Of a DNA stretch of 47,874 nt, positions 7,132-14,428 are shown in pieces. Position 1 is the stretch's first letter, and each line of letters starts with the position of its first letter. Source of the stretch: Rhodopirellula sp. SM50. Lineage in GTDB: Bacteria; Planctomycetota; Planctomycetia; Pirellulales; Pirellulaceae. The stretch covers positions 1 through 47,874 of the forward strand of contig NZ_NTFY01000094.1 of NCBI RefSeq assembly GCF_002289565.1, in the 5' to 3' direction. The translations under genes and the position numbers were made by a program. The notes beneath the pieces were generated by a model. That model saw nothing but the letters and a program-made list of their open reading frames with translations, was not told where the DNA came from and ran no database searches.

Positions 7132-8931
7132 ATGGAGTTTTTAGAGACACCGACACGAAACCTGTTCTTTACCGGAAAGGGTGGTGTCGGCAAGACCTCG
7201 ATGGCTTGTGTCAGTGCGATCGCCTTGGCGGATCGAGGCCTGCGCGTGCTGCTCGTATCCACCGACCCGGCGTCCAACCTGGATGAAGTGCTGGCAACGC
7301 AGCTCAGCAACAAGCCGACTGCGGTCGACGCGGTAGCCAACTTACAGGCCATGAACATCGACCCGGAACAGGCCGCTCGGGAGTACCGTGAACGCATGGT
7401 GGCTCCCTACCGAGGCGTACTGCCAGACGCCGCGATCCAGAGCATGGAAGAGCAGTTCTCGGGATCCTGCACGCTTGAGATCGCCGCGTTCGATGAGTTT
7501 GCCAAGCTGCTCGGCGACGAGCAGGCGACCGCTGATTTCGATCACATCATCTTCGACACCGCACCGACCGGCCATACGCTGCGACTGTTGACGTTGCCGT
7601 CGGCCTGGTCGGGTTTCATGGAAACCAACACATCGGGAACGTCGTGCCTGGGCCCCTTGGCGGGGCTGCAGGCGCAACAGACGCTTTACGGAAAAACGGT
7701 CGACGCGCTCAGCGATCCGCAGCGAACGACGCTGGTCTTGGTCACGCGCCCCGAGATTTCGGCTTTGCGAGAGGCGGATCGTACCAGCAGCGAGCTCCAG
7801 ACGCTGGGCGTGACCAATCAGCACCTTGTGGTCAACGGCGTGTTCCAAGCCAGCGATGCGTCGGACCCGATCGCCGCGGCGATGCAATCCCGTTGCGATC
7901 AAGCCATCGCAGCGATGCCGGCGGGGCTGGAGGGTCTCGATCGCACGTCGGTTCCGCTGGCCGGCCGCGGATTCGTCGGCATCGAGGCGCTGCGGCAGTT
8001 GGGCACCACGCCTCCGGCCGATGCCGCATCAATCATCACATCCACAACGGATTCCGAACAAGGCCGAGAGACCGACGCGACGCTTGCGACCGATGCCTTA
8101 ATCGACGCGCTGTCGACGCAGGGCCATGGGGTCATCATGACGATGGGCAAGGGCGGCGTCGGCAAGACCACGGTAGCCGCCGGGATCGCCGTTGCCGTGG
8201 CGGAAAAGGGATTCGCCGTGCATTTGTCGACCACCGATCCGGCCGCCCACGTCGCCGCGACGATGGCGGCCGACCAGATCGCAGGCCTGACGGTCAGTCG
8301 CATCGATCCGGCGGAGGAAATCCGTGCTTATCGCGAGGAAGTGATGCGCACCGCCGGAGCCGAACTGGACGAGCAGGGGAGAGCCTTGCTGGAGGAAGAC
8401 CTGCGATCCCCGTGCACCGAAGAGATCGCCGTCTTTCGAGCCTTCGCCCAGACGGTGGCTGAAGGGGAAGACCGTATCGTGGTGCTCGACACGGCACCCA
8501 CCGGGCACACGGTCTTGCTGCTCGATTCCGCACTCGCCTACCACCGCGAGGTGACGCGACAATCCAGCCAGATGCCCGAGTCGGTTGAAAAGCTGCTACC
8601 TCGGCTGCGCGATCCGAACTTCACCAAGGTATTGGTCGTCACGCTACCCGAGTCGACCCCTGTGCACGAGGCCGCCCATCTTCAGGACGACCTCCGTCGC
8701 GCCGAGATTGAACCGTTTGCTTGGGTGATCAACCAGTCACTCAGTCCTCTACAGTTGAGCGATCCCGTTCTGCGGAGTCGTCAAGCGAGCGAAGGCGTCT
8801 TTATCCAAGAAGTTGTCTCCCAGCACGCCGAGCAAACCACGATCCTTCCCTGGCAGGCATCGCCGCCCACCGGCGTCGAAGGGCTTCGCGATCTTTTTCT
8901 CGCGGCAATGACGGGCACTGCTTCCCGGTGA
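7132..8931 (+). CDS. arsA: ArsA arsenite-stimulated pump ATPase
   Basis: ArsA is the ATPase subunit that energises arsenite export through ArsB. The 599-residue protein has the classic two-half structure. There is a P-loop at residues 15-22 and another at 339-346 (GKGGVGKT in both), and each half has the DTAPTGHT signal. The As(III)-binding cysteines align with those of the E. coli enzyme: Cys113, Cys172 and Cys428. The ATG at 7132 follows AGGAGAG. It is the third gene of the arsR-arsD-arsA run. No ArsB or Acr3 permease is encoded nearby, so its membrane partner must be elsewhere, or the ATPase works differently. Confidence 0.95.
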   Translation: MEFLETPTRNLFFTGKGGVGKTSMACVSAIALADRGLRVLLVSTDPASNLDEVLATQLSNKPTAVDAVANLQAMNIDPEQAAREYRERMVAPYRGVLPDAAIQSMEEQFSGSCTLEIAAFDEFAKLLGDEQATADFDHIIFDTAPTGHTLRLLTLPSAWSGFMETNTSGTSCLGPLAGLQAQQTLYGKTVDALSDPQRTTLVLVTRPEISALREADRTSSELQTLGVTNQHLVVNGVFQASDASDPIAAAMQSRCDQAIAAMPAGLEGLDRTSVPLAGRGFVGIEALRQLGTTPPADAASIITSTTDSEQGRETDATLATDALIDALSTQGHGVIMTMGKGGVGKTTVAAGIAVAVAEKGFAVHLSTTDPAAHVAATMAADQIAGLTVSRIDPAEEIRAYREEVMRTAGAELDEQGRALLEEDLRSPCTEEIAVFRAFAQTVAEGEDRIVVLDTAPTGHTVLLLDSALAYHREVTRQSSQMPESVEKLLPRLRDPNFTKVLVVTLPESTPVHEAAHLQDDLRRAEIEPFAWVINQSLSPLQLSDPVLRSRQASEGVFIQEVVSQHAEQTTILPWQASPPTGVEGLRDLFLAAMTGTASR

Positions 8932-8967
8932 TCACCTCGCGGCGGCGTTTCGAATTGCGCAACACTG

Positions 8968-8986
8968 GCGTTTGATGCTCAAACGC
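8968..8986. other. Perfect 8-bp hairpin after arsA
   Basis: GCGTTTGA-TGC-TCAAACGC lies 36 bases after the arsA stop and about 100 bases before the arsenate reductase start. It has no T tract, so it is a poor intrinsic terminator. The central TTGA/TCAA half-sites also resemble ArsR-type boxes, which would suit a second operator. Both readings are speculative. Confidence 0.45.
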
Positions 8987-9084
8987 TCCTTCAACATGGA
9001 CGCGATGAGCCGGTCGCAGCGGTCTGCATGATGAACAAAAGAAGCATTACTAATAACACAATCAACTAACGGCACGTGAGCTAT

Positions 9085-9729
9085 ATGAAAGGTATCAGTT
9101 TGTATCATGAATTGTCTCGCTTGATTGACCAGCGTCAGGCGGAATTTGACCGAATCCCCGAGTCGCGAAAGAAGGAACTTGAAGAAGTCTCCGCCTACGT
9201 TCGCCGGCGGCTGGATGTCGCGGGAGAGGCAAAGTTGACCTTTATTTGCACCCACAATTCGCGACGAAGCCACTTTTCCCAGATCTGGGCCAAAGTGGCC
9301 GCGGATGCTTATGGCTTGGGCGGAGTCACGACGTTTTCCGGCGGAACCGAAGCGACCGCGATGAACGCCCGGGTCGTTGATTCGCTGCGGCGAAGTGGCT
9401 TTGTAGTCGACGTCGACCATGCCGGGGCAGACAACCCGACCTACAGCGTGCGGTATTCAGACGAAACGGCCCCGCTGAAGTGCTTTTCGAAGGTCTTTGA
9501 TCAGGCTCCCAATCCGACCACCGATTACGCGGCCGTCATGACCTGTTCAAGCGCAGACGACGCGTGCCCGATCGTGCGGGGATGCGAGTTAAGGGCGCCG
9601 ATCCGTTACGAAGATCCCAAGGTTGCCGACGACACGGCGGACGAGGCCGGCGTCTATGACGAGCGATCACGCCAGATTTGCCGCGAGATGCTGTACATGA
9701 TGTCCAGGGTCGAAGCCGCGGGCGAATGA
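9085..9729 (+). CDS. arsC: Thioredoxin-type arsenate reductase (LMW-phosphatase fold)
   Basis: The enzyme reduces arsenate to arsenite with three cysteines and thioredoxin. The 214-residue protein has a charged helical N-terminal extension of about 45 residues. The phosphatase loop follows with nucleophile Cys55 (CTHNSRRS, C-X5-R). The two relay cysteines are Cys154 and Cys161 (CSSADDAC), with the 7-residue spacing of the staphylococcal ArsC family. It is much longer than the 131-residue plasmid enzyme. The ATG at 9085 is preferred over a GTG at 9076; neither has a strong ribosome site. It lies 153 bases after arsA and may have its own promoter. A general protein-tyrosine phosphatase is the less likely alternative. 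Confidence 0.87.
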   Translation: MKGISLYHELSRLIDQRQAEFDRIPESRKKELEEVSAYVRRRLDVAGEAKLTFICTHNSRRSHFSQIWAKVAADAYGLGGVTTFSGGTEATAMNARVVDSLRRSGFVVDVDHAGADNPTYSVRYSDETAPLKCFSKVFDQAPNPTTDYAAVMTCSSADDACPIVRGCELRAPIRYEDPKVADDTADEAGVYDERSRQICREMLYMMSRVEAAGE

Positions 9730-9760
9730 ATCAGTCCGGCCGTCGAACCGATCATGTTCC

Positions 9761-10034
9761 CTTGTTCCCGGGCTCTGCCCTCCGCCGTGAAAGACTTTTT
9801 AGCGGTAGGGCGCGAGCCCTCCGGTGTGAACGACTTTTTAGCGGTAGGGCGCGAGCCCTCCGGTGTGTACGACTTTTTAGCGGTAGGGCGCGAGCCCTCC
9901 GGTGCGTTGGCAAAGAAGCGCAAGCCGGAGGGCTTGCGCCCTGCCGCTAAAACCTCGTCAAACACAGGAAATAAATCGTTCACGGCGTAGGGCTCTGCCT
10001 GGGAACACACTGTCCGGGAGGCTCCCGCCTCCTG
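9761..10034. repeat. Composite palindromic repeat element 2 (REP-like)
   Basis: The block lies between convergent arsC and a small HTH gene. Outer inverted arms of module A are at about 9765-9791 and 9974-10004. Inside are three direct 39-bp units (starting about 9793, 9832 and 9871), each with a B hairpin, AGGGC-GCGA-GCCCT, and GTAG at its foot. One inverted B module with a changed loop follows (AGGGC-GCAA-GCCCT read on the minus strand, around 9929-9942). The right end carries module D, GGAGGC-GGGA-GCCTCC on the minus strand. Positions 9925-10034 recur, inverted, near the right edge of the window. Confidence 0.9.
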
Positions 10035-10041
10035 CCCGCGC

Positions 10042-10079
10042 AAAAAAAAGGCCACAGCGCTCCGGTGAGCGTCGTGGCC
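10042..10079 (-). terminator. Intrinsic terminator of the small HTH gene
   Basis: Read on the minus strand, a strong stem (GGCCAC...GTGGCC with inner GCGCTC-like pairing, 10050-10079) is followed by eight T residues (the A run at 10042-10049). It starts about 48 bases after the stop codon of the minus-strand gene at 10127. Stem plus T tract is the standard Rho-independent form. Confidence 0.8.
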
Positions 10080-10126
10080 ACAAAGAATCTCCGCTCGCCC
10101 GCCGAGCGGGCCAGCCCTTGGCGATG

Positions 10127-10438
10127 CTACTTGCGGGCGATTTCAAGAACGCGGGCAGCGTCATCGATTGCCGCTTTCGCCTTGTTTGCGTCACCGCATG
10201 CCTGGATCAACTGAATCGCCGGCTCCAGACGATCGATGACCGATCCGCCGCTCGACTTGGTCGCCTTGCGTATGGCCGATGCCTTGGCCGAACGCTTGGT
10301 CATGCCGGCTTTTCTTTTCGCCGCCGAGACGGTTGGCACGGAAACCCCACACGCTTTGGCTGTGACCGCAATCGTCGCGCCGGGGTTTTTCTTCAAGTAG
10401 TCGATTACTTTCTCTTGCTTGTTTGCTTTTTTCGCCAT
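10127..10438 (-). CDS. Small basic helix-turn-helix protein
   Basis: The 103-residue protein is rich in Lys and Ala. Residues 8-45 form a likely helix-turn-helix (VIDYLKKNPGATIAVTAKAC then GVSVPTVSAAKRKAG). A lysine-rich linker and a C-terminal helical region with repeated Ala follow. The ATG at 10438 gives the MAKKANK start; the longer frame to 10483 adds a less plausible 15 residues. A strong terminator follows. DNA binding is inferred from the fold-like pattern and charge. Nucleoid-associated and regulatory roles are both possible, and the family is not one I can name. Confidence 0.75.
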   Translation of the reverse strand: MAKKANKQEKVIDYLKKNPGATIAVTAKACGVSVPTVSAAKRKAGMTKRSAKASAIRKATKSSGGSVIDRLEPAIQLIQACGDANKAKAAIDDAARVLEIARK

Positions 10439-10530
10439 CGTTGAATTGTCTGTGGGGGAATGAAGGAGAAAAGATGATTGCATGCGTTCACACCAAGCTG
10501 AAGGTCACTGCAATCAATGATTTGCTCAGC

Positions 10531-10642
10531 CTACATTATCAGACTTTATCGTTCGCGACTTAAAAGACGTTAAAAGGAAAAAAAGATTCTCTTAAGCTAT
10601 CGGTTCAACGGCCCTATGTAACCTGATGCGCTACATTATCAG
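10531..10642. repeat. Two copies of CTACATTATCAG exactly 100 bp apart
   Basis: The 12-mer occurs at 10531-10542 and again at 10631-10642 in the same orientation. Both lie in the AT-rich divergent gap (10439-10769) between the small HTH gene and the large CXXCH gene. Nothing else in the gap is recognisable. They could be paired protein-binding sites or the flanks of an old insertion or duplication. Confidence 0.5.
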
Positions 10643-10769
10643 CATACAACAGCCTCACTACAGAGGTAACGCCCACCCCCTTTCACACCGGCCTTGGATA
10701 GAAAGCGTGCCCACTGATCAGAACCGAGCGACGAGCAGGTCACCGGACAAGGCGTTAGAATTGGCGATC

Positions 10770-13133
10770 ATGAGACGAAAACTGTTCATTCTTGCCATGG
10801 TTTCGGGCCTGTCGATCATCGCCTCCACGGGCCGGGCCGAAACACCGACCCAATGGGCCGCGTTCACCGAAGCCCATTGCGTCGGTTGCCACAGCGGCGA
10901 GTCCCCCGAGGGCGATTTTAGCTTCGACCGGTTGGACTTTGATCTTTCCAGCGAAGAAACGGCGCGGCGATGGATTCGCGTTCACGATCGCGTCGTTGCC
11001 GGCGAAATGCCACCGGCCGATGAAGCGACACCGGATGCTCGCGAGTCGGCCAGCTTTACCGCGGCGCTGGCGAACGAACTGGTCGCGGCCGAAGCCCGCC
11101 GCAGCGATGTGGTGCTGCGGCGTCTGAATCGTCACGAATACCAAAACACCGTATGTGACCTGTTTCAAATCCAAGTCACGGTGAATGGATTGCCCGACGA
11201 TTCATCGACCGGCGGATTCGACACCGTGGGCGAAGGCCTGGCGGTTTCCGCCGAAGCGATGAGCGCTTACTTGGAAGCCGCCGATCAGGTGCTCGATGCT
11301 GTGTTTGGCAGCAGTGCTCCACACGAACGGATTCGCCACGAAACGAACCTGCTCGAACAAGTGGACTGGCGGGGCCGTCCGCAATTGGAAAACCAAATCG
11401 GCAAGATGTTTCGCCGCACCGACGACGGATTGGTGATTTTCCAGTCGGGCTATTGCCCCACAAACCTGGTGAACTTCGCGCGTTTGCGTGCCCCCGCGGG
11501 AACATATCGCGGCACCATGCGGGTCCGGGCGGTGCAGAGTGACCAACCGGTCACGTTGCGAATCTATGGTGGCGATACAATTGTCAATCGTGCTGAACGT
11601 CACTTGGTGGGGTACTATGACGTCGCGCCCGGACAGTGGACGACAATCGAATTTACCGATCGCCTGGTGGAAGACGGTGGCACCTTTCAGCCGAAATGTT
11701 ACGGCACGCGTGACACGCGAAAGGACGCCGACACCTGGCCGGAACCGGGAATCGAAATCGGCGACATCGTGATCGAAGGCCCCCTGGACGAATGGCCGCC
11801 GCCGGGGCGCGTCCGATTGCTCGGCGATCTCGAGCTTGAGATGGCCGGTCGAGACGATGCAGAACAGATCTTGCAGCGGTTGTTGCCGCTCGCGTTTCGA
11901 CGCCCGATCGAGCCGACCGAAGCGGATGCCTACTTGGATTTATTCTCTTCGGCGGTCGCCGACGGTCGGTCGTTTGAATCCGCATTGCGGGTCAGTTTGA
12001 AAGCCGTCCTCTGCTCGCCCGACTTTCTGTTTCTTAACGAGCCGGGCACATCACAGATCAGCCCGCACGCGTTGGCGGCGCGGTTGTCGTACTTTTTGTG
12101 GAGTACGATGCCGGATGACGAATTGATGAAACTCGCCGACGACGGTTCGCTGCGGCGGGGCGACGTGCTCGCGCAACAGGTCGAACGGCTGCTGGCATCT
12201 CCCAAGGCGTCGGCCTTTACCAAGAACTTCACCGGCCAATGGCTCGATCTGCGCGAGATTAATTTCACCGAGCCGGACGCGAATCTGCACCCGGAGTTTG
12301 ACGAACTGTTGCGAATCTCGATGGTGCAGGAGACGGAACGGTTTTTCGACGAAATCCTGTCCAACGATCTCAGCCTCGTGAACTTTGTGGATTCGCCGTT
12401 CAGCTTTCTCAATGGACGGCTTGCCAGTCACTATGGCATCGAGGGTGTCGATGGCCAGACATTTCGCAAAGTACAGCTGCCACCGGACAGTCCACGCGGC
12501 GGATTATTGACGCAGGCCAGTGTGCTGAAGGTGACCGCCAACGGAACGTACACCTCGCCGGTGCTGCGTGGTGCCTGGATTTTGGAAAACATCTTGGGTC
12601 AGCCGACGCCGCCGCCGCCGGACAATGTAGGATCGATCGAACCGGACATCCGTGGCGCGACGACCATTGGCGAACAGTTGGCCAAACATCGCGACGTCGA
12701 GTCGTGCGCCGCCTGTCATCGCCAGATCGACCCACCCGGGTTCGCGCTGGAGTGTTTTGATCCGATCGGCGGTTATCGCGATGCGTACCGGACCATGTCA
12801 CCGGACGCGCGACGACCGAATCTCAAGCAAGCACCGTTTACCTATGCCTGGGTGCGGTACCGAATCGGACTACCCGTGGATGCCACGGCGCAGATGCCGG
12901 ATGGTCAAACCATCGAAAGCGTCGACGACTTCAAGCGGATCTTGTCCGCGGACCCCGACCAGCTGGCCCGAAACCTGGCCAGCAAACTGATGACGTACGC
13001 GATGGGGCGTAAGATAGGATTTGCCGACCGCCGCTCGGTCGAAGACATCGTCGGTCAAGCACGCCGCCAGAACTACGGTTTCCGTTCGCTGATCCACGCC
13101 ATCGTGCAACACCCCACCTTTCAAAAACCATGA
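10770..13133 (+). CDS. Secreted DUF1587/DUF1592/DUF1588/DUF1585-type protein with two CXXCH motifs
   Basis: This 787-residue protein belongs to the large planctomycete family of exported proteins with cytochrome-c-like motifs. It has a signal peptide (residues 1-23, ending GRAE). A first CXXCH is at residues 37-41 (CVGCH) and a second at 646-650 (CAACH), the latter in the typical setting RQIDPPGFALECFDPIGGYRD. The regions LRRLNRHEYQNTVCDLF, LPLAFRRPIEPTEADAYLD and LAARLSYFLWSTMPDDELM mark the DUF1587, DUF1595 and DUF1592 segments. The start at 10770 is chosen for the signal peptide; the frame is open to 10626. Its stop overlaps the next start by 4 bases, so the two are co-translated. Haem attachment is likely, but the substrate is unknown. 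Confidence 0.9.
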   Translation: MRRKLFILAMVSGLSIIASTGRAETPTQWAAFTEAHCVGCHSGESPEGDFSFDRLDFDLSSEETARRWIRVHDRVVAGEMPPADEATPDARESASFTAALANELVAAEARRSDVVLRRLNRHEYQNTVCDLFQIQVTVNGLPDDSSTGGFDTVGEGLAVSAEAMSAYLEAADQVLDAVFGSSAPHERIRHETNLLEQVDWRGRPQLENQIGKMFRRTDDGLVIFQSGYCPTNLVNFARLRAPAGTYRGTMRVRAVQSDQPVTLRIYGGDTIVNRAERHLVGYYDVAPGQWTTIEFTDRLVEDGGTFQPKCYGTRDTRKDADTWPEPGIEIGDIVIEGPLDEWPPPGRVRLLGDLELEMAGRDDAEQILQRLLPLAFRRPIEPTEADAYLDLFSSAVADGRSFESALRVSLKAVLCSPDFLFLNEPGTSQISPHALAARLSYFLWSTMPDDELMKLADDGSLRRGDVLAQQVERLLASPKASAFTKNFTGQWLDLREINFTEPDANLHPEFDELLRISMVQETERFFDEILSNDLSLVNFVDSPFSFLNGRLASHYGIEGVDGQTFRKVQLPPDSPRGGLLTQASVLKVTANGTYTSPVLRGAWILENILGQPTPPPPDNVGSIEPDIRGATTIGEQLAKHRDVESCAACHRQIDPPGFALECFDPIGGYRDAYRTMSPDARRPNLKQAPFTYAWVRYRIGLPVDATAQMPDGQTIESVDDFKRILSADPDQLARNLASKLMTYAMGRKIGFADRRSVEDIVGQARRQNYGFRSLIHAIVQHPTFQKP

Positions 13134-14386
13134 CACAACCAAATCGCCGAACGATCTTGCGCGGCTGCGGCGTGGCTTTGGCGCTGCCGTTTTTTGAATC
13201 CACGACTTCCGCCGCTGCGGCCAAACGTCCGCGACAGCGGATCGTTGCGATCGATGTCGGCCTTGGCCTGCACGCCCCCAACATGATTCCGCAGCAATCG
13301 GGGCGCGACTATGAGTTGCCGATCTACTTGAAGTTGTTGGCCGAGTTTCGAAATCAATTCACCGTGATCTCCGGCGCATCCCATCCCGAAGTCGGCGGCG
13401 GGCACTCGTCCTACAAATCATACCTGACCTGTGCGCCCCATCCCAACAGCGCAGGATTTCGCAACACGATTTCGTTGGATCAATTGGCCGCGGCCCAGTT
13501 CGGCAGTGAAACGCGTTTCGCGTCGCTTTCATTGAGCAGCTCCGGTCCGGGACTGTCGTGGTCGCGGAGCGGCGTAGAAATCCCGACGCTGACGCGACCG
13601 TCGTTCGTCTTCCGAAAGTTGTTTCTCGCCGGAAAAGCAGACGAGCAAGTCCGGCAGATGCAACGATTGCAAGATGGCCAAAGTGTTCTGGACGTCGTGA
13701 TGGACAAAACCAAACGCCTGCAGAGAAACCTGACCGGTCGCGACCGCGAGAAATTGGACCAGTATTTCGAAGCCGTTCGGGAAGCCGAACGGCGATTGGC
13801 CAAAGCGGAAGCCTGGGAACAAAAGCCCAAGCCACACGTCGATGCAAAACCGCCACGTGACGAACCGGACAGCAAAAAGATTGTGGAATGCATGCGGCTG
13901 ATGTACGACGTCATGCATCTGGCACTGGAGACCGATTCGACGCGTTTCCTGACGTACAACATTTCCGGAATGAACGCGGTCCCCGTGATTCCCGGTGTCG
14001 ACGCCGATTATCACAACCTCTCGCATCACGGCAAAGATCCGGACAAAATCGCTCAGCTGACGCTCGTCGAATCCGCACTGATCCAAGAGCTACGTGGTTT
14101 CCTGAACAAACTGCACAAGAGTACGGAAGAAGAAGGGTCGCTGCTCGATTCGACGATGGTACTGTTCGGTTCGAACTTGGGAAACGCCAGCAGCCACGAT
14201 ACAAAGAACATGCCGATGCTGCTGGCAGGCGGTGGATTCCGTCACGGACAACACTTGGCGTTTGACCGCGACAACAATTACCCACTGCCCAACCTGTTTG
14301 TCTCCATGCTGCAACGACTGGGCATGGAAACGGACACCTTCGGGACCGGCAGCGGCACAATGACCGGGCTGGAACCGTTAGCATAA
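13130..14386 (+). CDS. DUF1552 exported protein
   Basis: The 418-residue protein starts with a twin-arginine-like leader (NRRTILRGCGVALALPFFES). It shows the DUF1552 signatures SGASHPEVGGGHSSYKSYLT and NISGMNAVPVIPGVDADYHN, followed by a C-terminal VLFGSNLGNASSHDTKNMPM segment. It overlaps the preceding CXXCH protein gene by ATGA. DUF1592 and DUF1552 proteins are commonly encoded as such pairs in planctomycetes, so they probably work together outside the cytoplasm. The resemblance to DUF1501 and sulfatase-like folds is distant. Function unknown. Confidence 0.9.
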   Translation: MTQPNRRTILRGCGVALALPFFESTTSAAAAKRPRQRIVAIDVGLGLHAPNMIPQQSGRDYELPIYLKLLAEFRNQFTVISGASHPEVGGGHSSYKSYLTCAPHPNSAGFRNTISLDQLAAAQFGSETRFASLSLSSSGPGLSWSRSGVEIPTLTRPSFVFRKLFLAGKADEQVRQMQRLQDGQSVLDVVMDKTKRLQRNLTGRDREKLDQYFEAVREAERRLAKAEAWEQKPKPHVDAKPPRDEPDSKKIVECMRLMYDVMHLALETDSTRFLTYNISGMNAVPVIPGVDADYHNLSHHGKDPDKIAQLTLVESALIQELRGFLNKLHKSTEEEGSLLDSTMVLFGSNLGNASSHDTKNMPMLLAGGGFRHGQHLAFDRDNNYPLPNLFVSMLQRLGMETDTFGTGSGTMTGLEPLA

Positions 14387-14428
14387 TGCCGGGCGTGGGT
14401 GTCGGCGATTGCACAGACAGGTGTTCGA

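Noticed and set aside
9793..9910. CRISPR-like direct repeats
   Set aside because: The three 39-bp units have no variable spacers and belong to the palindromic REP-like family.
10626..10769. 48-residue N-terminal extension of the DUF1592 protein
   Set aside because: It would bury the signal peptide inside the protein, and it covers one of the CTACATTATCAG repeats of the control region.
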